Made by a program: the position numbers and the translations under genes. A stretch of 33,503 nt of DNA from an uncultured Pirellulaceae bacterium (lineage in GTDB: Bacteria > Planctomycetota > Planctomycetia > Pirellulales > Pirellulaceae): contig CAKZVF010000007.1 in the NCBI GenBank assembly GCA_937921995.1, positions 1-33,503 of the forward strand, given 5' to 3'. Of this stretch, positions 10,856 to 17,005 are shown in pieces (the first letter of the stretch is position 1; each line of letters starts with the position of its first letter). The notes beneath the pieces were generated by a model, which saw only the letters and a program-made list of their open reading frames with translations, made no database searches and was not told the DNA's origin.

Positions 10856-12616
10856 ATGCTTCGATTTGCCTCGGACATCGTCTTTTTCGCCCAGCGTCCT
10901 GAAATCACCGATTGGCTGACGCCGGTTTGGTTGCTGTCCGTTGGAATCGCAGCGGGATTCGTGTTGGCGATTTTCATGCTGATCAAATTGGCTGTCCTAC
11001 AGAAAATTCCACTATTTAATTCTGTTGATACCAAGACCGCCAAGTATCACGTGTTGAGCCTGCTGCTGGCTGCGTTTTATGTGGTCCTGTTTCTGTTTTA
11101 CTACCGCTGGCAATACGGAACGTTGGCGGTCGACAAAGATCTGATTTTTGCTCTGGCGTTTGTGATTCCTCTGTGCCTGTTGGTGGGCTACGGAGCTTGG
11201 CGTCTGGTCAGTAAATCCATGGCGGGGGAAACATGGTCGTTCGCCACCGAAGGATTTTTAGGTTGGATGAACCGCATTGGGATCGTGTTTTTGATTTTCG
11301 CGGTTCTGGGAGCGGTCCTTGCTCCGTTTAACGGCTTCGGCATCGTTAAGTTCGTTGACGATCCCGGCGAGATGATGGCATCGTTGGCTCGGTTACCGTT
11401 TGCTGGATCCCAAGTGGTTGAAATGAAGGTTCCTCCGAGCCCCATCGATCATTCCGGCGACACGGCTCAGCTTAAATTCAGTGGCGCCGAACTGGTTGGC
11501 ATTTCCATCAAAACAGATCAACAGATCGAAGTCAGCACTGAACCCATTACCCCAGAAACCAGCCGCAATTTAGTCTATGACATCGAAGCCAATGAAGAAC
11601 CGATCGTGGTTGCTAAAAATTTCGCGCGTTTAGGTGAACAGAACTACGACACGTTTTATGTGAATAACTTAGGCGCGACGGCAGCCAATGTCAGAATTGA
11701 AGTCCGAACCGCGCCGGTGATCCCTCAGGTGGCGATCATTCCCGTGGCAGCGATCATCGTCGTGATGATCTATCTGTTTTACATGCTGTTTTGTGTTTTG
11801 GCCCCCAAGGTCGCAGCGATTGCGTTGTCGACGTTTAAGACAGAAGTGTCCCAACCGCTTTATCTATTGGTCGCTGTGATTGGGATGGCGTTCGTTGTTG
11901 CTTCGATCTTTATTCCCTACAACACCTTTGGCGAAGACATCAAACTGTACAAGGACTCCGGCTTAACGCTGATCCGAGTCCTCGCGATTTTCACCGCCAT
12001 TTGGGCCGCCAGTAAATCGGTTGCCGAAGAAATAGAAGGACGCACGGCTCTAACAGTCCTATCCAAACCCGTCGGACGTCGACAATTCATCTTCGGAAAA
12101 TTCTCGGGGATCACGTTGGCGATCGGATTGCTGTTTATCGTTCTTGGGCTGTGGTTTGTGATTTGGACGTCGTACAAGCCGATCTATGATGGCCGAGAAA
12201 CATCGCAGAAAGTCAAAGAGTGGTCGCAGTGCTTCACCGAGGCGACTTATATTATTCCCGCGATCTTTCTATGTTTCTTGGAGGTAGTCGTATTCGTCGC
12301 CATCAGCGTGTCGCTGTCGACGCGGTTTGGCATTCTGCCCAACTTCTTGATCTGTTTTGCGATTTACATCTTGGGGCATCTGACGCCGATGATGGTGCAA
12401 TCGGATCTGGTTGAGTTCGCTCCGGTGGTGACGTTTTCCAATTTGATTGCTGTCATTTTCCCGGTGCTGGACCATTTCGATGTCCGCGCGGCGGTGAACA
12501 ACAACGAACTTGTTCCGCCGCAGTACCTAGGGTGGGCCATCATTTACACGTTCCTCTACGGAACGATCGCGATGCTGCTGTCGCTGGTCCTGTTTGAAGA
12601 TCGCGACTTGGCGTAG
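10856..12616 (+). CDS. ABC-2-type transporter permease
   Basis: A 586-residue integral membrane protein. The N-terminal part has about four helices (near residues 22-45, 64-84, 92-112 and 130-155). A soluble beta-rich segment follows (about 165-290, outside the cytoplasm). The C-terminal half carries about six helices with the ABC-2 permease pattern RVLAIFTAIWAASKSVAEEI then EGRTALTVLSKPVGRRQFIFGKF, typical of permeases whose cytoplasmic loop contacts an ATPase. No ATPase gene is adjacent here, so its partner must be encoded elsewhere. The cargo is unknown. It runs towards rnpB, with a long hairpin between the two. Confidence 0.88.
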   Translation: MLRFASDIVFFAQRPEITDWLTPVWLLSVGIAAGFVLAIFMLIKLAVLQKIPLFNSVDTKTAKYHVLSLLLAAFYVVLFLFYYRWQYGTLAVDKDLIFALAFVIPLCLLVGYGAWRLVSKSMAGETWSFATEGFLGWMNRIGIVFLIFAVLGAVLAPFNGFGIVKFVDDPGEMMASLARLPFAGSQVVEMKVPPSPIDHSGDTAQLKFSGAELVGISIKTDQQIEVSTEPITPETSRNLVYDIEANEEPIVVAKNFARLGEQNYDTFYVNNLGATAANVRIEVRTAPVIPQVAIIPVAAIIVVMIYLFYMLFCVLAPKVAAIALSTFKTEVSQPLYLLVAVIGMAFVVASIFIPYNTFGEDIKLYKDSGLTLIRVLAIFTAIWAASKSVAEEIEGRTALTVLSKPVGRRQFIFGKFSGITLAIGLLFIVLGLWFVIWTSYKPIYDGRETSQKVKEWSQCFTEATYIIPAIFLCFLEVVVFVAISVSLSTRFGILPNFLICFAIYILGHLTPMMVQSDLVEFAPVVTFSNLIAVIFPVLDHFDVRAAVNNNELVPPQYLGWAIIYTFLYGTIAMLLSLVLFEDRDLA

Positions 12617-12654
12617 CCAAAGTTTCACAACGCGCCGGCAAGCAACGTTTCACA

Positions 12655-12727
12655 GTTTAACGACAAGCCGGCAGGCGACCTCGTTTTGCGGAGCATAACA
12701 CCGACGCCTGCTGGCTAATCGTTAAAC
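12655..12727. repeat. Long imperfect palindrome between permease and rnpB
   Basis: Outer arms GTTTAACGA (12655-12663) and TCGTTAAAC (12719-12727) pair perfectly. Inner arms AGCCGGCAGGCG (12666-12677) and CGCCTGCTGGCT (12705-12716) pair with one wobble. The loop is about 27 bases. A run of A (T on the minus strand) separates it from the rnpB 3' end. It could act as a terminator for the permease transcript or be a dispersed REP-like element. Confidence 0.8.
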
Positions 12728-12738
12728 GAAAAAAAAAC

Positions 12739-13107
12739 GAGTTGGTCGTAAGCCGGGTTTTGTCGTTGGTGGTTACACCAAGGACGATCATTTATCTAGG
12801 CCCACCGTTGCCGATGGGCTCAAGCAGCTTACCCGAAAGTCATCGCGCGGCGAGCAGCCACTGCTTTCTGTTTAGCCTTGCTTCAGGAGGGGTTTACCCA
12901 GCCGCGCGTGTCACCACGTGCGCTGGTGAGCTCTTACCTCACCGTTTCACCCGTACCACGCGATCAAAAAAGATCCGTTCGGCGGTTTACTTTCTGTTGC
13001 ACTTGCCCTGATCTCACGATCGGTCGGCGTTACCGACCTCCTTGCTCTGTGAAGCCCGGACTTTCCTCTCGCGGAAATAATTCCGCCAGCGATCGCCCGA
13101 CCAACTC
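12739..13107 (-). ncRNA. rnpB: RNase P RNA, bacterial type A
   Basis: This is the catalytic RNA of ribonuclease P, which trims the 5' leader of tRNA precursors. On the minus strand the 5' end GAGTTGGTCG (from 13107) pairs perfectly with the 3' end CGACCAACTC (to 12739), forming helix P1. The conserved block GAGGAAAGTCCGGGC lies at 13068-13054. The 3' conserved block has TAGATAAATGATCGTC followed by ACAAAACCCGGCTTA. The GGTAAACCCC and GGGTAAGC segments typical of the family are present between them. The length of about 369 bases is normal. A run of T follows P1 directly. Several small ORFs on the plus strand across this segment are shadows. Confidence 0.96.
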
Positions 13108-13768
13108 ATGTATCGTTGAATCTTTGAGGTAGTCTATCCACCGGTCTGCCGTTGTAAAGCTAGTAGCATCTGAATCGTAGCCTTTCGGTCTCCGAAACAG
13201 CACTCACGAGCAACAGCCTCACCTCTACCCGCCAATTCCCTCGTTCACCTCAATTAAATGTGACCGAAAAAGATGAGTAGTATTAAGGCATATTTTCCCA
13301 AGAGAACCAAGCTCACTTAGAAGTTACTGCAATTTCAAATTTAAGAAACATCAACGGTGGAGTTTTTCGGGTAAGGGTGGACTGTCGCGCACCAGCGCTC
13401 TTTCGGAGACCGAAAGGCTACATTCAATAACCGCCAACGATCGCCCGAAATACCGGCGTTTGACTCTAGCGATTGTTTCAAACGCGAGATTAATGCGTCC
13501 CCAAGAATACCCGTAAACTCGACGCAGCCAATCACGTTCATCGACAAACACAAGAACTGAACTCGTTTTTGAAATTTACTGCATCTACTGGCCGTCAAAA
13601 GCACGAATGTAATAAGACTAACGATTCGCGTTGGCCTCAATTCGTTTTCTTGAAAAACCTATGTAAATGAGTCGCGTCGGGACAGGCCGGTCAAAGTTAG
13701 TGGAAAACTATTGCCAATGATTGCGAAGTTTCGCTCTCCAACCTTTTAACACGATAAGGACATCTTCA
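13108..13768. other. Gene-free stretch, 661 bases, upstream of rnpB
   Basis: It holds the rnpB promoter region (not resolved), an inverted repeat pair at 13178-13197 and 13401-13420, and the leader of the next gene. The ORFs at 13341-13640 and 13351-13551 (-) cross one repeat arm, show no family resemblance and were not accepted. Confidence 0.65.
13178..13420. repeat. Segment bounded by 20-bp perfect inverted repeats
   Basis: TAGCCTTTCGGTCTCCGAAA at 13178-13197 recurs as its exact reverse complement at 13401-13420. With one indel the match extends outwards by about five more bases (TGAAT-). Each arm is itself a small hairpin (TTTCGG, 3-base loop, CCGAAA). The enclosed 203 bases have no gene. 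It could be a MITE-like or REP-pair element; no target-site duplication is evident. Confidence 0.85.
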
Positions 13769-14182
13769 ATGAAGTTTCTCATCCCTTGTTCCGTGATCGC
13801 CGCCATGGCGACTGTTTCGCTCTTTAGCTCAACAGCATCCGCTCAGCTTTTCAGCCGCAAATCGGCACCATCAGCAAGATACTCGGCCCCCTCAACACCG
13901 TATTCGGTGGCTCCTTACTACAACTCCCGAAACGGCAACTCATTCTCGGCCCCAAATTTTTCCAATAACGGTGCTCGATTCACGCCGGCCACCTATCCGC
14001 AGCCGCAACAAAACAATTACGGCCAATCTTACTCGCAACCCAATTACGCCGACCAGACTTACCCAAGGCAAAACAACGCAGGCCCGAGCTTAGTACCGAC
14101 GCCGGCCGATTCGTCGCGACCGGCCTACTCGCAGAACTACTCGGCCCAGCCGCAAACGTATTCGACGCCTCGCAAATCGTGA
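13769..14182 (+). CDS. Small secreted Ser/Tyr/Gln/Asn-rich protein
   Basis: The 137-residue product from the ATG at 13769 has a classic signal peptide (MKFLIPCSVIAAMATVSLF, cleavage likely after STASA-Q). AAGGA lies 8 bases upstream of this ATG, which decides against the earlier in-frame start at 13721. The mature part is low-complexity, with repeated YSxPxxYS, QPNYADQTYP and QNNYGQSYSQ-like steps and no Cys. It has the same general style as the protein at 5554-6006 but no clear sequence homology. An extracellular matrix or wall-associated role is inference. Confidence 0.72.
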   Translation: MKFLIPCSVIAAMATVSLFSSTASAQLFSRKSAPSARYSAPSTPYSVAPYYNSRNGNSFSAPNFSNNGARFTPATYPQPQQNNYGQSYSQPNYADQTYPRQNNAGPSLVPTPADSSRPAYSQNYSAQPQTYSTPRKS

Positions 14183-14355
14183 GGCGGTTAAAACCAATGC
14201 CGCGTGCCGGCATCACGACCTTTTATACGCAGGATTGGCTACTCGCCTTTTTTTTTACCCTACATATCTTCAGCTACGCTTCCGTCGGGCTTGCCCCGAT
14301 CGGAGCGAGCAACTGACAGGCTACAGGAACACACGACAAGAACCCTTTTGCTCCC

Positions 14356-14399
14356 CGTCGGGCTTGTCAATTGTGATTCCGACCGGGACAAGCCCGACG
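14356..14399. repeat. Perfect 13-bp inverted repeat
   Basis: CGTCGGGCTTGTC (14356-14368) and GACAAGCCCGACG (14387-14399) pair perfectly across an 18-base loop. A further copy of CCGTCGGGCTTG at 14282-14293 lies in direct orientation upstream. No T run follows, so it is not an obvious terminator. Confidence 0.85.
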
Positions 14400-14431
14400 T
14401 AAATCCAGGTTGAAAAAAGGATGAGGGGGAT

Positions 14432-14448
14432 AAAAAGGCTACCAGCCT
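14432..14448 (-). terminator. Weak terminator candidate after the ovoA operon
   Basis: On the minus strand AGGCT-GGT-AGCCT forms a 5-bp stem with a 3-base loop, followed by a run of T, 44 bases beyond the MATE stop codon. The stem is short, so the call is tentative. Confidence 0.4.
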
Positions 14449-14491
14449 GTCCTGCGTTTTTTTCTTTCGTACAGCAGTCTACCTGCCTATC

Positions 14492-15832
14492 CTAGGATCG
14501 TTTTCTTAAAACCGATCTGGCATACATAACGGTCACCAGCGTCATCAACACGGTCGTCGCCGCTGATGTGTACCAGATCCACAGAACGCTTTTATCCCAC
14601 TGAGCAATGAACAGCCACAGCAGCGGCATGGGCAAAATGATTTTGCGCGTCACCGATTCAAAGAATCCGTACATGGGTCGCTTGATCGCTTGCAACATCG
14701 CGATGTGCGTCGACGTCATCACGTAAGACCATTGAACAAAAGCGAAAATCCTCAAACACGTCACACCGATACCGATTACCTCGGGATCATCCGAGAATAT
14801 TCCCATCAGCCGATCGGCCAGTAAAAACATCGCCGCCGAACTGGTGATCGTCAGGATCAATCCGAAACCGTTGCAAACCCTCATCGTTTCATTGATTCGA
14901 TCAAATTTCTTGGCACCGTTATTTTGCCCCACCAGCGCCATGATCGCGGCATACAAACCAAACGATGGCAGCAAAACAATCTGTTCAATCCGCGTGGTCA
15001 CCGCGTAGGCCGCGACGGTCGATTCGCCAAAGGTCTTCAAAAAGTAAGTCGTTACAAAGAACCCCAACGCGACCGACATGATGTTAAAACTGGCCGGCAG
15101 GGCCTGCTGTGCTATCTCGGCGAAGACCCGCACGTCCGGCACAAACTTCTTCCAGTCAGAAACATCCAACATTCCGCGTTTCAGGACCGCGCCAAATATA
15201 TAGATGAGCCCACACATCTGAATCAGCACCGTCGCCAACGCGATTCCGGTGACGCCCATCGCCGGCAATCCGCCGCCGCCATAGACAAACCAAGGATCTA
15301 ACGCCAGATTCAAAAAGAAACCCACAATCAGCACGCGGCTGAAAGTCTTGCTGTCGCCGTGAGCCACCAAGATCCCGTTGCACAGACTGCTCATTATCTG
15401 AAACGTCGCCCCCATAAAAATGGGCCGGATATAGCTCAACGACGTCTGCAAATACTCACCATCGGCCCCCATCAACTGAAACAATGGCCTCGCCGTCACC
15501 AGTCCAATGATTGTCATCGCAATAGAAAGAAGAAAACCTAGCGACAGGCTTTGAGCAATATAAGTCCGTTGACGCGGCAGGTCGTCGCTTCCGATGGCAT
15601 TGGCAATCAATGCCGATGTCCCGCGCGAGGTGCCACTGCTGGAGGCGATGATCATTAGATAAACCGGGAAGCTCAGCCCCAACGCCGCCAAGGCGGTTGT
15701 CGAAATCTGCCCGGCGTAAAACGAATCGACGACGTTGTACATCGTCATGAAGAACAATCCGATGCTGGCGGGAACTGCCAAGTTACGCACATGTCCTGGA
15801 ATCGAACCGGTCGTCAAAGAAGGTTTGTTCAA
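14492..15832 (-). CDS. MATE-family efflux transporter
   Basis: A 446-residue multidrug and toxin extrusion family protein, a cation-coupled antiporter of the inner membrane. The family N-terminus is plain: LTTGSIPGHVRNLAVPASIG, then LFFMTMYNVVDSFYAGQIS. About twelve helices in two related halves follow. There is no ATG. An upstream TTG at 15901 would add 23 residues with no MATE resemblance. I chose the TTG at 15832, which shares the sequence TTGA with the stop codon of the ATP-grasp gene and gives a normal MATE start (MNKPSLTTGS). The overlap indicates translational coupling. As the last gene of the ovoA operon, it likely exports the product of the two enzymes or a related thiol; the substrate is inference. 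Detoxifying efflux is the alternative. Confidence 0.92.
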   Translation of the reverse strand: MNKPSLTTGSIPGHVRNLAVPASIGLFFMTMYNVVDSFYAGQISTTALAALGLSFPVYLMIIASSSGTSRGTSALIANAIGSDDLPRQRTYIAQSLSLGFLLSIAMTIIGLVTARPLFQLMGADGEYLQTSLSYIRPIFMGATFQIMSSLCNGILVAHGDSKTFSRVLIVGFFLNLALDPWFVYGGGGLPAMGVTGIALATVLIQMCGLIYIFGAVLKRGMLDVSDWKKFVPDVRVFAEIAQQALPASFNIMSVALGFFVTTYFLKTFGESTVAAYAVTTRIEQIVLLPSFGLYAAIMALVGQNNGAKKFDRINETMRVCNGFGLILTITSSAAMFLLADRLMGIFSDDPEVIGIGVTCLRIFAFVQWSYVMTSTHIAMLQAIKRPMYGFFESVTRKIILPMPLLWLFIAQWDKSVLWIWYTSAATTVLMTLVTVMYARSVLRKRS

Positions 15833-16995
15833 GATGCGACCAACTGACTTAGTACCCTTTGATTCTGCGTTTGTGATTCCGAGGTCACCGATAAATGACA
15901 AGTCGTATATTCGCCCGATGGTTCTTCGAACGCGCTCAACACTACGACCCGCGCGGGCGATGGGGACTGTCGAAAAGTTTCTGCTTTAGAAATCAGTTGT
16001 TCCAACGAACCCATAAATTTAAAACTGGCCAAATAAATACCTTCGCCCAGTCCCTCCGCGGCGAACATCCGCGATGCCATTAGGAACGGTGTGATTCCCG
16101 TTAACCGAGGATTAACATCCACCAAAAATTGCTGCCCGTCACCGTTGGTAACCACGTCGATTCCGACGACTCCAAAATACGCTTGCGCATGCAGATACTG
16201 AGCCGTTGGTGCAATCATTTTTGCCAGTTCGTCGAAACGCCGTTCTTGTTCTTCGGCTGAGAAACAGCCGCCGCTCCACTTACCACCCTCGTCGAACCGT
16301 TGCTGCGTGAACCCCAACCAGACCACCGTTCCATCTTTTTTCAGATAGAACTGAACCCCCACATCAGATTGAATATCTTCGATGATTGAATTGACGACGT
16401 AGGAGGCGTTTGGCCGTTGTTCCTCGATTTCAATCAGCACGGAAACAGCTTCAATGCTCTCGCGCACGAAAAAATTGCTCAGACCGGCATAACCGTGAGT
16501 CAATTTTACGACACAGGGAGCAGTGATCTCATCAAGCACCGCTGCCTGAGGACAATCAATTTTCTCGATGACCTCTTTGGAGTGCAAGCGATAATAGCTT
16601 TCGGGATCGACGATCTGCGAATCATCGTCAATTGATTCGTGGGGAAACAGCGTGATAAATTGCGCGTCATCTTTCAGCTCGGTCCAACGCGGTACGGCGC
16701 GATCGCCAAGTACGCGCCGCCAATGTTCCATCAGTGCCCGCGGAGGGGGTAATTCCGAGCAAACCGGAATTTCGTTCCCCCAAGCCCACATCAAATGATG
16801 CGGACCGAGCACCTTCAACAACTCTCGCCGCGGCGGAGGCGTTGGGTCATGGATGATGTACTGATTCCGATTCTGAAACCGCGTCGCGTCACTGTTGGAC
16901 GAAGGATACTCCGTCAACAAGTGAGCCTCGGGGCAATCCTGGGCGTAAAGTTCAGACAGAAAAACACCGGAGGCAATACGTTCAATTTTGGTCAT
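15829..16995 (-). CDS. ATP-grasp ligase in ovothiol operon
   Basis: The 388-residue cytoplasmic protein has an ATP-grasp fold in its C-terminal two thirds. The nucleotide-binding Lys and mobile loop are at CVVKLTHGYAGLSN (Lys164, Gly-rich 168-171). The hinge acidic pair is in NSIIED (Glu206, Asp207). The metal-binding strand is FLVDVNPRLTG (Asp293, Asn295, Arg297), with VGIDVVTNGDG before it. Enzymes of this fold activate a carboxylate as an acyl phosphate and join it to an amine or thiol. The N-terminal 100 residues are unlike carbamoyl-phosphate synthase or biotin carboxylase. It starts 10 bases after the ovoA stop and ends in TTGA, overlapping the MATE start. A ligase joining a thiohistidine or its precursor to another small molecule fits the context, but the substrates are not visible in the sequence. 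Confidence 0.88.
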   Translation of the reverse strand: MTKIERIASGVFLSELYAQDCPEAHLLTEYPSSNSDATRFQNRNQYIIHDPTPPPRRELLKVLGPHHLMWAWGNEIPVCSELPPPRALMEHWRRVLGDRAVPRWTELKDDAQFITLFPHESIDDDSQIVDPESYYRLHSKEVIEKIDCPQAAVLDEITAPCVVKLTHGYAGLSNFFVRESIEAVSVLIEIEEQRPNASYVVNSIIEDIQSDVGVQFYLKKDGTVVWLGFTQQRFDEGGKWSGGCFSAEEQERRFDELAKMIAPTAQYLHAQAYFGVVGIDVVTNGDGQQFLVDVNPRLTGITPFLMASRMFAAEGLGEGIYLASFKFMGSLEQLISKAETFRQSPSPARVVVLSAFEEPSGEYTTCHLSVTSESQTQNQRVLSQLVAS

Positions 16996-17005
16996 ACAGC
17001 CGCAA

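Larger units (their letters stand above)
14183..14491. other. Gene-free stretch, 309 bases, with repeats
   Basis: The stretch lies between the convergent small secreted protein and the MATE gene. It holds three copies of CCGTCGGGCTTG or its complement (14282-14293, 14355-14366 and 14388-14399), a T run at 14250-14258, and a weak terminator for the MATE transcript at 14432-14448. No gene is seen. Confidence 0.7.

Noticed and set aside
12742-13132. Plus-strand ORFs at 12742-13011 and 12878-13132
   Set aside because: They lie across the RNase P RNA gene on the opposite strand; its conserved blocks explain the sequence.
13341-13640. 99-codon minus-strand ORF upstream of rnpB
   Set aside because: It crosses an inverted-repeat arm, has odd composition and matches no family I know; likely a spurious ORF created by repeat DNA.
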